IMG/VR virus record: IMGVR_UViG_3300032240_001579
Location: 1-26,113 of that record
DNA length: 26,113 bases
From: a virus
Direction: 5' to 3' (one strand)
Shown: piece by piece, positions 11,914 through 20,139 of the stretch
How the letters are laid out: each line of letters starts with the position of its first letter
How positions within the stretch are numbered: position 1 is the stretch's first letter
Made by a program: the position numbers and the translations under genes
The notes under the pieces: generated by a model
Told to the model about the DNA's origin: nothing
Database searches by the model: none
The model's input: only the letters and a program-made list of their open reading frames with translations

Positions 11914-13419
11914 CTATTGATTGTAAGAAATTGCCACGCTATCCACGGCCCCGGACGCCACCGGGGTTGTCCCAAATGTTGAATTTGATGCCCCAATTGT
12001 TACCGAATACGCCGTGCCTGGGGTAACCGAAATTTGAAACGAACTTGGGAAGTTTGGTGCTGATGTTGATTGTTGGTTAGCCACATAAATCCCCGGAATG
12101 ATTGTTGGCGAACTTCGTGGAATTGTATCACCCAACCCAAGTTGTCCGTTATTGTTTGCCCCCCAGGCATATATCGTACCGTTTTCCGCTACCGCATACG
12201 CACTTTGATAGTTTGCAACAACACGAACAAATTTTGTGGAACTAACTGAAGAAATTAAAGCCACCGATGATTGCGAACCTGATGATGTTCCATTTCCTAA
12301 TTGACCGGAAGAATTATAACCCCATGAATATAAATTTCCGGTTGTGCTAATTGCCAAACCAAAATCACTTCCTAAAACCATTGATGAAAATTTAGTAATT
12401 CCGTTGCTAATAATTGTTGGGGTTGACGTCAACACGGGTAACCCTGTGTAAACGTAAAACCAACCGGCTAAATCGCCCGATGTTGTGATACCGCCAGTTT
12501 TTGTTATATAACTAAATGTTAATCCACCAGGCAATAAAACGGGAGAACTTCTGTTTGCTGTATCACCAACGCCAAGCAAAAATTGGGCATTATTCTGGCC
12601 CCACCCATAAACTTGTCCGGACGGAGTTAAACCCCAGACGGCCAACCTATTATATTTTGTAATTTGTTTAAATGTTAATCCGCCCAATACCGCTACCGGG
12701 GAACTTCTAGCGGTATTTACAACGCCAATTCCAAGGGTTCCATATCCATTATCCAAACCCATGGTATAAGCGGTTCCGGTATTTGATAACATTACCGGCA
12801 CATAATCGCCGGTTCCGTTCAATATAACATCAGTAAATGTTAATCCGCCAACCACTAATGTTGGAGAACTTCGGGGCACAACATCATTGGTTCCAAGCAT
12901 TCCAAAATAATTAGCACCGGCGCCATAAAGTTTCCCGTCACTATTTAAAAAAAATGTAGCCGAAACACTGCTCCCATTGCTTGGTGTAACCTTGATTGGT
13001 GTCAATCCACCAACAACCAGGGTTGGGGAACTTCTTGAAGTGGTGTCGTTAGTGCCAAGTTGTCCACTAATGTTCCATCCCAATCCATATAAAGCGCCCG
13101 ACGAATCTAAAACAAATGTGTTTCCAATTTCTTCGCTATTTGTTTGATCATTAAAAATTTTTGATATTTTTAATGATTGAATTAGCGTTGGAACACTTCT
13201 TGAAGCAACATCACCAACCCCAAGCTCACCGTCATTATTTCTACCAAACGAGAATGTTGCGCCCGATTGGGTTCTAATAATTCCAGTCCCCACCGGCCCC
13301 GTAATTCCACTTGATAGGGTTGTTAAGGTATATTTCGGCGTAACCGTAACGCTAGTAACTCCGGCCGGTGGCGTAAATGTTCCGCTTGTTGTGAATGTTT
13401 GAATTGATGCGTTTGCCAT
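11914..13419 (-). CDS. RCC1-repeat beta-propeller fibre-like protein, copy 3
   Basis: The product has 501 residues. The N-terminal ~30 residues carry the fibre-type motif TFTPPAGVTSVTVTPKY. About eight RCC1-type units follow, each with an aromatic-x-x-G-x-N core, then GxLGxGD, RSSPT and a hydrophobic GGLTF strand. Two are degenerate (a unit lacking the W-G core around GDLAGWFYVYT, and AYTMGLD). The C-terminal ~50 residues (VTPGTAYSVTIGAS...VAISYNQ) match those of copies 1 and 2. RCC1 propellers are seven-bladed interaction domains; the flanking fibre-type ends make a virion adhesin likely. The ATG lies 3 nt after the previous stop with only a weak GGA upstream, suggesting translational coupling. 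Confidence 0.85.
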   Translation of the reverse strand: MANASIQTFTTSGTFTPPAGVTSVTVTPKYTLTTLSSGITGPVGTGIIRTQSGATFSFGRNNDGELGVGDVASRSVPTLIQSLKISKIFNDQTNSEEIGNTFVLDSSGALYGLGWNISGQLGTNDTTSRSSPTLVVGGLTPIKVTPSNGSSVSATFFLNSDGKLYGAGANYFGMLGTNDVVPRSSPTLVVGGLTFTDVILNGTGDYVPVMLSNTGTAYTMGLDNGYGTLGIGVVNTARSSPVAVLGGLTFKQITKYNRLAVWGLTPSGQVYGWGQNNAQFLLGVGDTANRSSPVLLPGGLTFSYITKTGGITTSGDLAGWFYVYTGLPVLTSTPTIISNGITKFSSMVLGSDFGLAISTTGNLYSWGYNSSGQLGNGTSSGSQSSVALISSVSSTKFVRVVANYQSAYAVAENGTIYAWGANNNGQLGLGDTIPRSSPTIIPGIYVANQQSTSAPNFPSSFQISVTPGTAYSVTIGASNSTFGTTPVASGAVDSVAISYNQ

Positions 13420-13422
13420 AAT

Positions 13423-14889
13423 TTATTGTCCGTAGGTAATGGTCATTGAATCAAGTAAACCATAGGAAACTTGCGTTGCCCCGAAAAATGAATAGCTAAC
13501 CCCAAAAGTAATAGAATAAGCGGTGCCGGGTACCACCGTAAGGTTAGTTGATGATGGCATTGGTAATGCGGATTTGTTTACCAATTGCGGTAAAACGGGC
13601 GCCGGCATTAGGGTGGGGGAACTTCTATTTACGACATCGTTTAACCCAAGTTGCCCGTTTCCGTTTTGCCCCCAGGCGTACAACTGGCCGGAAGTGTTAA
13701 CACCATAATTTACTGCACTGTAACCATTGTTGATTTTTGCAAATGTAAGTCCACCAAGCACGGCCACTGGGGAACTTTTTAATAAAAAATTGGTGCCGTC
13801 ACCCGTTTGTTGGCCCCATACATAAGCCTGGCCGGACGTTGTAAGCCCAAAGGAAACCCCAATATCTTTCCAGGTTAAACCACCCACAACCAAAACGGGC
13901 GAACTTCTGGCGGAAACAACTGTTCCATCACCAAGCAACCCACTATTAAATCCCCACCCGTATGCTTGGCCGGCGGTAGTTAAACCGAAATTATAACTAT
14001 TATTGTTTACAAGTTTTGAAAAGGTAAGTCCGCCCAATACAAGGGTTGGGGAACTTTTTGGAATAACCGTATTATCCCCAATGTTTCCGTTGGTATTTAA
14101 CCCCCAGGCATACGCCTGGCCGGTGGTGGTTAATCCTAAAAAATTATACCCATAGTTTGGATCACTTGCTACGGATGCAAAAGATAACCCACCTAAAACT
14201 AAAGTTGGAGAACTACGCCAAGTGGTATCCCCTACGCCCAATTGCCCATAGGTATTATCACCCCAGGCATATAGTTGGCCGGCCGTTGTAAGCCCAAAAA
14301 ATGAAGCCCGACACCCAAAAATGTCTTTAAACTTTAACCCACCCGCTACCAATGTCGGGGTGCTTTTTGGAATTAGCGTTCCATCACCCATCAACCCACT
14401 GGTATTAGATCCCCAGGAATACAAATCCCCGGTAATGGTTAATGCAAAAGCGTTGTTGATGGCGGTTAATGTCTTAACCACTGGCGCCGGAACTGAAATA
14501 AAAACCGGGGATGTTTTTGCAACGGTTGTTCCGTCACCTAACTGGCCAAATCCGTTTTGCCCCCATGTGTATAAACTTCCTTGTTTAATTCCGGCGGTAA
14601 CTGGAAATGTTGATGCTCCACCGGAAACCAAATATTCAAAAGAAAGGTTACCGGCCACCGCCACCGGGGAACTTTTTGTTACAATCGTTCCATCCCCAAT
14701 TTGGCCGGTTAAATTTGAACCCCATCCATAAGCATAGCCATCCTGGGCAACTAAAAACGAACTGCCGTTGTTTGAAATGTCGAATGTTGGCCCGTTCTTA
14801 TAGCTTGGCGTAACGGTGATGTTTGTCACCCCGGCCGGTGCCGTCCACGTTGTTGAACCCGTTATTGTGATTTGTGAAGTTTGTCCCAT
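13423..14889 (-). CDS. RCC1-repeat beta-propeller fibre-like protein, copy 2
   Basis: The product has 488 residues. The N-terminal motif TTWTAPAGVTNITVTPSY is shared with the neighbours. Eight RCC1-type units are visible from their cores: AYGWGSN, LYTWGQN, LYSWGSN, LYAWGDN, AYAWGLN, AYGWGFN, AYVWGQQ and LYAWGQN, each followed by GxxGDGT, KSSP or RSSP and GGLTF. The C-terminus (VVPGTAYSITFGVSYSFFG...TITYGQ) is also shared. No signal peptide is present. The ATG overlaps the end of copy 1 closely (stop TAA, one base, ATG) with no strong Shine-Dalgarno. An alternative to an adhesin would be a protein that mimics a host regulator, but the fibre-type ends and position argue against this. Confidence 0.87.
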   Translation of the reverse strand: MGQTSQITITGSTTWTAPAGVTNITVTPSYKNGPTFDISNNGSSFLVAQDGYAYGWGSNLTGQIGDGTIVTKSSPVAVAGNLSFEYLVSGGASTFPVTAGIKQGSLYTWGQNGFGQLGDGTTVAKTSPVFISVPAPVVKTLTAINNAFALTITGDLYSWGSNTSGLMGDGTLIPKSTPTLVAGGLKFKDIFGCRASFFGLTTAGQLYAWGDNTYGQLGVGDTTWRSSPTLVLGGLSFASVASDPNYGYNFLGLTTTGQAYAWGLNTNGNIGDNTVIPKSSPTLVLGGLTFSKLVNNNSYNFGLTTAGQAYGWGFNSGLLGDGTVVSARSSPVLVVGGLTWKDIGVSFGLTTSGQAYVWGQQTGDGTNFLLKSSPVAVLGGLTFAKINNGYSAVNYGVNTSGQLYAWGQNGNGQLGLNDVVNRSSPTLMPAPVLPQLVNKSALPMPSSTNLTVVPGTAYSITFGVSYSFFGATQVSYGLLDSMTITYGQ

Positions 14890-14890
14890 G

Positions 14891-16405
14891 TTATTGCTCG
14901 TAATTAAGGGTTAATGAATCAACAAGCCCCAAGGATACGGGCGTTTTATCAAAAAACGAATATCCAATACCAATATTGATTGAATAGGTTGCGCCGGGGG
15001 TTATTGGAACGGTTATTACTGTTGGCATTGGGAATGGTTGTTTGCCGGTTACTTGCGGATAAGTTGCGCTTGAAATCAATACTGGGGAACTTTTCGGAAT
15101 AATAGTCCCATCACCTAGTTGGCCATAACCATTATAGCCCCAACCATAAACTTGATTGTTTGAAAGCGCAAAATTTGAACTAATGGCGGTTGAATCCGGC
15201 CCACTCAAAATTTTTGTGAATGTAAGCCCACCAAGCACGGCAACCGGAGAACTTTTCGGAATAATAGTCCCATCACCAAGTTGGCCATCACTATTGATAC
15301 CCCAGGCATAACAACTTCCCGATGTTGTTAATCCCATGGCGCCAAACGATGCCCCCAAAATGTCTTTCCACGTGAATCCCCCAAGAACTAAATTTGGTGA
15401 ACTTTTTGGAATTAGTGTCCCATCACCCAATTGGCCATAAGTATTGTCACCCCAGGCATATAGTTGGCCGGATAGGGTGAGGCCAAAAACATTTTTTCCT
15501 GTATTGATAATTTTAGAAAATTTTAATCCACCCACTACCGCCACCGGCGAACTTTTGGAAATAACAGAATTATCACCCAATTGCCCGTTAGTGTTTAAAC
15601 CCCATGAATATGCGGTTCCATCCGCTAATAATCCAACAACACTAAGGGTGTTTGGTGTTAAAAGGTTTTTAGCCGGGTATAACGAATCGAAAACCAAACC
15701 ACCCAAAACCGCCACCGGGGAGCTTTTTGTTACGAATGTGCCATCACCAAGGTTTCCCGTTATGTTGGTGCCCCAGGCGTAAGCCAAACCGGATGTTGTT
15801 AATCCAATTGCAAATTCTGATCCAGAATAAAGTTTTTTAAATTTTAATCCGCCAGTTAATAATGTCGGAACACTTCGGTTCAAAACATCATTTACCCCAA
15901 GTTCACCTTTTAAATTTCTGCCCCATGCATATACATCATTGTTCCCAAATAATGCATAAATGGAAGCGGAACCAACCGCAACTTTCATTGCTTGGCCAAT
16001 TGATGAAATTAAAACCGGTGAACTTTTGGCAACCACCGTCCCATCACCTAATTGACCAAAACTGTTTTGCCCCCAAGAGTAAATTTTTCCGTTTGAAATC
16101 CCAAAACAACAATCACCTAAAGAACCAATTGCATTGTTTGCAACATCATCAAACTTTATTCCACCAACAACCGAAACAAATGAACTTTTTGATGCAACGG
16201 AATTGTCACCCAATTGGCCAACACCATTATTTCCACTTCTATAAATTGTCCCATCCGGCGCCAATAAAAACGATGCATATATATCACCACCAAATCCCAG
16301 ATAGTTTGGAACTCTGTAATTTGGTTTAACCGTTACCGATGTTACGCCGGCCGGTGCCGTCCAGGTTGTCGATGCTGTAATGGTTTGGGTTGCAATGTTT
16401 GCCAT
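14891..16405 (-). CDS. RCC1-repeat beta-propeller fibre-like protein, copy 1
   Basis: The product has 504 residues and is the first of three tandem paralogues in transcription order. The motif TTWTAPAGVTSVTVKPNY lies at about 13-30. Eight RCC1-type cores follow: IYRSGNN, IYSWGQN, VYAWGRN, AYAWGTN, AYSWGLN, LYAWGDN, CYAWGIN and VYGWGYN. The middle and later units are nearly identical in GQLGDGT-IIPKSSPV and LGGLTF. The C-terminus (ITPGATYSINIGIGYSFFD...LNYEQ) is the conserved end. AAGGTGGG lies well placed before the ATG, the only strong ribosome binding site of the three. Each unit is about 54 residues, seen also as DNA repeats at 15087-15277. Host-contact function is inferred. Confidence 0.87.
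   Translation of the reverse strand: MANIATQTITASTTWTAPAGVTSVTVKPNYRVPNYLGFGGDIYASFLLAPDGTIYRSGNNGVGQLGDNSVASKSSFVSVVGGIKFDDVANNAIGSLGDCCFGISNGKIYSWGQNSFGQLGDGTVVAKSSPVLISSIGQAMKVAVGSASIYALFGNNDVYAWGRNLKGELGVNDVLNRSVPTLLTGGLKFKKLYSGSEFAIGLTTSGLAYAWGTNITGNLGDGTFVTKSSPVAVLGGLVFDSLYPAKNLLTPNTLSVVGLLADGTAYSWGLNTNGQLGDNSVISKSSPVAVVGGLKFSKIINTGKNVFGLTLSGQLYAWGDNTYGQLGDGTLIPKSSPNLVLGGFTWKDILGASFGAMGLTTSGSCYAWGINSDGQLGDGTIIPKSSPVAVLGGLTFTKILSGPDSTAISSNFALSNNQVYGWGYNGYGQLGDGTIIPKSSPVLISSATYPQVTGKQPFPMPTVITVPITPGATYSINIGIGYSFFDKTPVSLGLVDSLTLNYEQ
15087..15277. repeat. 29-bp direct repeat between RCC1 units of copy 1
   Basis: Identical 29-bp copies (beginning GAACTTTTCGGAATAATAG) lie at 15087-15115 and 15249-15277, 162 bp apart, exactly 54 codons or one propeller blade. 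The identity at DNA level suggests recent duplication or gene conversion of blades. Confidence 0.8.
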
Positions 16406-16414
16406 ATACCCACC

Positions 16415-17101
16415 TTACAGTAAATAATACTGGGTTCCATCGTAAAATACTCCCCGGTTCCAGTAAGGGGCATAAACCACATAGTTGGCGGATAACCCTT
16501 CAATGTTTTTACCGTTGGGATTGATTGTTAATGCGTTGGTTGATAACGCCCCGCCCACATCCTTAAAATAAAACACGCTGTATGCGCTTGGGGATGCCGG
16601 CATGGTTACGGTAATTGCCCCGGATGTTGTATTTACTTCCATCACCTGGTTGGCATTGGAAGTGGTTAAAGTGGTGTTGGCCGTAATGGAAGCCGACCCG
16701 CTAATACCGCTTCCGGCCCGTTTCCAGTTGGTTGCACTTGAAAGGGCGTTTCCGGTGTTGTTATCGGTTAACGAAACATAGGTGATTCCCGTTCCATCCT
16801 GAACGATTGAACCAATGTAATAAGTGGTTGTGGCATCGTATTCAGGCGTTCCCAATTGCATCAAATACGACAATTGGTAGGTTACCAGGTAAAACAGGGC
16901 GTTCATGTCCTCAATTGCCGGACTGTTGCCCCCGATAACCGCATTAAACCACCCGGAAAGGTATTGGCTTAACCCTTGAATGGTTGTTGGGTTAGTGGTG
17001 TAGTTTGGCGTTCCGTTGGCCAAACTTCCGAATTGGGAAATTTGCGTTCCGCTTGCCGTTGAACCGAAAACCTTTTGAATGTACCTGTTTAACCTTGGCA
17101 T
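16415..17101 (-). CDS. Tail fibre / adhesin N-terminal protein with CBM5/12-like module
   Basis: The product has 228 residues. The N-terminal half (residues 1-85: IQKVFGS, QFGSLANGTPNYTT, IQGLSQYLSGWFNAVIGG, PAIEDMNALFYLVTYQLSYL) is a pattern I recognise in tail fibre proteins of proteobacterial phages and is likely the baseplate-attachment part. Residues 88-128 (YDATTTYYIGSIV...YVSLTDNNTG...NWKRA) form a small aromatic module like the chitin-binding CBM5/12 fold. The rest is beta-rich, ending in YWNRGVFYDGTQYYLL. AAGGGG precedes the ATG. It lies directly before the RCC1 genes and after the last baseplate gene, the usual place for the first fibre gene. Confidence 0.83.
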   Translation of the reverse strand: MPRLNRYIQKVFGSTASGTQISQFGSLANGTPNYTTNPTTIQGLSQYLSGWFNAVIGGNSPAIEDMNALFYLVTYQLSYLMQLGTPEYDATTTYYIGSIVQDGTGITYVSLTDNNTGNALSSATNWKRAGSGISGSASITANTTLTTSNANQVMEVNTTSGAITVTMPASPSAYSVFYFKDVGGALSTNALTINPNGKNIEGLSANYVVYAPYWNRGVFYDGTQYYLL

Positions 17102-17110
17102 TTTGTCCCC

Positions 17111-17872
17111 TTATGTTGCTAATGCGTTAGCATACGAAACCCATGGCCAGGAAGGCCATGTTGAAAATCCGTAATTAGAAAATGGTTCAATGTTGTAACC
17201 CTGATACAACTTCCAGTTAGCGCCCACAACCGGGGTATTGTTTAGGTTGTTATCAACCAAGGATTGGTAATAAACCCCTGAATACTTAACCGCCTGGTTG
17301 GTTGAATAGGTGGTGGTGGCGTTCCAGGTGGGGTAATTGGCCACTTCCCCATAACTTGGCATTCCGAAAAACTGGACATTGTTGCGGTAAATAACCGTCA
17401 TCCGAACGCCCATTGGCCGGGGCAATGCGCCTTCCTTAATAAAGAATTCAACCAATTGTTGTGCCCCGATTGCATCGGCAAATAGGTAGGTAATTCGCAT
17501 GGTGGTATGGTCATAAATGAACAACACCCCAGGGAAGGAAATGGCTAGGAAATCTTGAATGTCGGCCAGGCTTGAACCGTAAACCGTTTGGGCAACCCTT
17601 AGTTTAATGTATTCCCGAAATTGGGCATCCGTTAGGGTCATTGCCCCGGAAAAGTTATATCCGTACCTATCGGCCCCAACATACTTGCCCAACACATCCA
17701 ATTGGACGCCCACGGCCGTATCAATGGTAAAGGCGTCTTCAAGGGTAGCCGGCAACTGATTTGCCACCAACATATTGACGAACGCCTGAACGGTTGCCAC
17801 CGCATTCGGTTGTTCCGAATACTGCATGATTAACAGGCTAGAATAATAACTTTTTATTTCCGCATCCGTCAT
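17111..17872 (-). CDS. DUF2612-like baseplate protein with C-terminal CBM5/12-like module
   Basis: The product has 253 residues. Residues 1-165 match the pattern of DUF2612-type baseplate proteins that follow baseplate J, in a position like that of P2 gpI: an N-terminal helix, VGVQLDVLGKYVGADRYGY, AQFREYIKLRV and a IYRNNVQFFG strand. Residues 183-223 (WNATTTYSTNQAV...YYQSLVDNN...NWKLY) are a CBM5/12-like module also seen in the next gene. I chose the ATG at 17872, which shares one base with the stop of baseplate J (TGATG), rather than an in-frame TTG at 17875. It would link the wedge to the fibres. Confidence 0.8.
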   Translation of the reverse strand: MTDAEIKSYYSSLLIMQYSEQPNAVATVQAFVNMLVANQLPATLEDAFTIDTAVGVQLDVLGKYVGADRYGYNFSGAMTLTDAQFREYIKLRVAQTVYGSSLADIQDFLAISFPGVLFIYDHTTMRITYLFADAIGAQQLVEFFIKEGALPRPMGVRMTVIYRNNVQFFGMPSYGEVANYPTWNATTTYSTNQAVKYSGVYYQSLVDNNLNNTPVVGANWKLYQGYNIEPFSNYGFSTWPSWPWVSYANALAT

Positions 17873-19050
17873 CAAATCACCGTAATTGCAATGTTACCGG
17901 AAAGAATCGAAAATTGTTTATTTTTTGCCGAATTTGTCAGGGTGTTGGTATATGTGCCACCCACCGTTAAACAAAATCCGGCCCCCGTAACTAGGGTATT
18001 CGGGTCAATTTGTTGAACGCAAGTGGCCAATTTGTTGACGTTCATGGTGGCATAAACGCCAGGCGCCAGTAATCCAGGCAATTGTGCCAGGATTGCGGTT
18101 GTGTTGGGCGGGTTAATCCCGTCCAAGGATGAAGCGTTAAACTTGATATAAAGGGTTTCGGAAACCACCCCGTCCCATCTAACGGTAAAAATAGTCCCGT
18201 CCGCTTGGGTAATGTTGTAGGTGGTCGAACCCTTCATGCCACAACCGGCATTTCGTTTCTTGTAAATGGCATTGGCAATTTCTGCCGATGTTCCACCCGA
18301 TGCGATAACCCAAATGGAATGGCCCGGAATACCGTCCCCGTTGGTGGTGTCGGTGGTGTTTTCGTAAATCGAAACCGCTGTAATCCCGTTAATGTTGTTC
18401 AGGGAAGCGTACAGGGCGTTGTAATAGCCTTGGGACGCCAAGGAAACGGACTTTTGCCGGCGTAACCTTAGGGCGGAATCGGTTTCTTCGTCAATCCCCA
18501 GGCTTGTGTAAGTGTATGGGTTATTGATTAGGGTAACGCCCAAAACAACCGTAACGGGCACCGTAATGGTGTTTGGGGTGGTCAGGATTGCCCCGGTTTT
18601 GGATGCCTGAAAGGAATATTGGTAAGTTCCGGCCACGGCCGGGGTTTGAGTTGAAAGTAATTGGAATTGGGTTCCGGTGTTGTCCTGGACGGTAAAAGGA
18701 TTGTCCGGGTATAAGTCCAACCCATTAAGCGTACAGGCGCCGGATACGGTAATGGATACCGGGGTAATGGTGTGGGTACCCGCTTGGCGTTGAATCCCGT
18801 TAATGGCCACCCTGGCATCCAAGGAAGTCCCAACCGCCTTATCCGGGTCAAAACTGTTATAGATTTGGGTAAGGAAATCCAGGTTATCAATGGCGCACTG
18901 GATGAAAATGTTCATCAACTGGCCGTCCGGGGAATCCGGCGTTAATGTAATGTCCGTCCCGTAAATGCCTTCCAGGGCGGTGGAAAGTTGAGCATATAAA
19001 TCGTTGTAGGAATTCGTTGTTAAACCCGTGCTAGTAATTGCGTTTGCCAT
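17872..19050 (-). CDS. Baseplate J-like wedge protein
   Basis: The product has 392 residues, the usual size for this family. N-terminal features (GLTTNSYNDLYAQL, ITLTPDSPDGQLMNIF, NSFDPDKAVGTSLD) and the central GIDEETDSALRLRRQKSVSL with NALYASLNNINGITAVSIYEN are those of baseplate J / P2 gpJ / Mu gp47-type proteins. These form the baseplate wedge and trigger sheath contraction. It overlaps the upstream gp25-like gene (TAATG) and the downstream gene (TGATG), consistent with one translated series. Confidence 0.93.
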   Translation of the reverse strand: MANAITSTGLTTNSYNDLYAQLSTALEGIYGTDITLTPDSPDGQLMNIFIQCAIDNLDFLTQIYNSFDPDKAVGTSLDARVAINGIQRQAGTHTITPVSITVSGACTLNGLDLYPDNPFTVQDNTGTQFQLLSTQTPAVAGTYQYSFQASKTGAILTTPNTITVPVTVVLGVTLINNPYTYTSLGIDEETDSALRLRRQKSVSLASQGYYNALYASLNNINGITAVSIYENTTDTTNGDGIPGHSIWVIASGGTSAEIANAIYKKRNAGCGMKGSTTYNITQADGTIFTVRWDGVVSETLYIKFNASSLDGINPPNTTAILAQLPGLLAPGVYATMNVNKLATCVQQIDPNTLVTGAGFCLTVGGTYTNTLTNSAKNKQFSILSGNIAITVI

Positions 19051-19406
19051 TATACCCCCACCGTAACGCTTCCAAGAATGGTGTTTGTGCTATAAACCGT
19101 TGTTGCCTGGTATTGTACCGTCAGGTTCCTATTGTTATCCAATTCCACCGAAAGTTCAATCAAACCCGAAACCCCCTCAGTGTTTACAATGGTGGTGCTA
19201 ATGGCGTTGGTAATGGCCACCCGGTTTTTACCGCCCAATAAATGGAACCAATCAATCCCCTGATTTGTTGCAAAAAAACAGTCACCAAGAAAACTTTGCA
19301 ACCTGGTTTCGATATTTTGCATAACGGCATCCTGATCAATTAGATAATCGTTTTTGCCCTTCCCAAACGTCCAATCATGATTTGAATCTAGTGCCCTAAC
19401 TTTCAT
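19050..19406 (-). CDS. gp25/gp46-like baseplate wedge protein
   Basis: The product has 118 residues. The central block YLIDQDAVMQNIETRLQSFL followed by FFATNQGIDWFHLLG is the pattern of the Mu gp46 / T4 gp25-like lysozyme-fold wedge proteins, which cap the first sheath ring. Its place directly upstream of baseplate J matches other myoviruses. The start overlaps the stop of the spike gene. No alternative function is likely. Confidence 0.85.
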   Translation of the reverse strand: MKVRALDSNHDWTFGKGKNDYLIDQDAVMQNIETRLQSFLGDCFFATNQGIDWFHLLGGKNRVAITNAISTTIVNTEGVSGLIELSVELDNNRNLTVQYQATTVYSTNTILGSVTVGV

Positions 19407-20137
19407 TCCAGTAACCCCGCTAAATGTGTTGAAATTGTTGAAATATCAGTTCCAAGGGTGGTGATTGTGGAAGCGTTAACCGGCACCCCACTAACCCCGG
19501 CCCCGCTTGTTACGCCCGTTACCGTAAGCGTTGAAATTGCCGTACAAAGGCCATTCAGTTTGGTGCAAAGGTTGGTTAATTCGGTTTTAAGGTTATATGT
19601 AGAATTATCAATTTTTACTTTGGATGACGAAACCGCAACCTGGGTGTTTCCATTGTATAACTTGGCGTGGCTTGTGTCATAGGTCATGGCCTGGGCGTTG
19701 GCCTTGGTTCTAAGCCCCACCAAAACCATGGCGTCCGCCAAGGAGTGGGTTCGGGTGCTATTTGGTAAGGTGGTTTGGTTGTAGCTAAACCATATATCCA
19801 AATCCCTATCGTTGAAAAAGATAATGCAATTGTCACCTTTGGTGATTGGGAAGGTAAGCCCCGCCGTCCCGCCGTATAGGCTAACCACCGGGCACTGAGC
19901 TAATAGCGGGTAACTTTTGGGCACCTGTAAATAAGTCCCGTTTGGTTGCTTTTCAACAAACGCCCGTTGGTAAACAAAAGAAACTTGCGCCGTTTGAGTG
20001 GCCGAATCAAATGATTCAATTTTACCGATGGCATGGCAATTCAGCTTCAACATGATGTTGCGCTCAAACTCCATCATTAAATCCGTAAGCGTTGGTTCGG
20101 TAACTAGGATGTTTGGTAAGTCTGTTGGATCGGCCAT
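19403..20137 (-). CDS. Baseplate spike protein, Gp138-type
   Basis: The product has 244 residues. Residues about 30-150 resemble the Gp138 N-terminal OB-fold domain: LNCHAIGKIESFDSATQTAQ, then a short strand, YPLLAQCPVVSLYGG, FPITKGDNCIIFFNDRDLDIW and RTHSLADAMVLVGL. The remaining part (HAKLYNGNTQVAVSSSKVKI) is a short beta-helical needle, and the tail ends in T/S/G-rich coiled or helical sequence. It plays the part of T4 gp5/gp138 or P2 gpV at the tip of the tube. It overlaps the next gene by 4 nt. Confidence 0.87.
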   Translation of the reverse strand: MADPTDLPNILVTEPTLTDLMMEFERNIMLKLNCHAIGKIESFDSATQTAQVSFVYQRAFVEKQPNGTYLQVPKSYPLLAQCPVVSLYGGTAGLTFPITKGDNCIIFFNDRDLDIWFSYNQTTLPNSTRTHSLADAMVLVGLRTKANAQAMTYDTSHAKLYNGNTQVAVSSSKVKIDNSTYNLKTELTNLCTKLNGLCTAISTLTVTGVTSGAGVSGVPVNASTITTLGTDISTISTHLAGLLE

Positions 20138-20139
20138 TT

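Noticed and set aside
15087-15277. CRISPR-like array from evenly spaced repeats
   Set aside because: The repeats lie in frame inside a coding gene at 54-codon spacing and encode propeller blades.
15862-16329. Long plus-strand ORF opposite RCC1 copy 1 (155 aa, His/Gln/Pro-rich)
   Set aside because: It is a shadow of the repeated WGxN/GQLGDGT codons on the other strand and has no ribosome binding site or family features.
11914-16405. Diversity-generating retroelement target
   Set aside because: No reverse transcriptase, template repeat or adenine-specific variation pattern is seen in the window; the variation is between whole blades.
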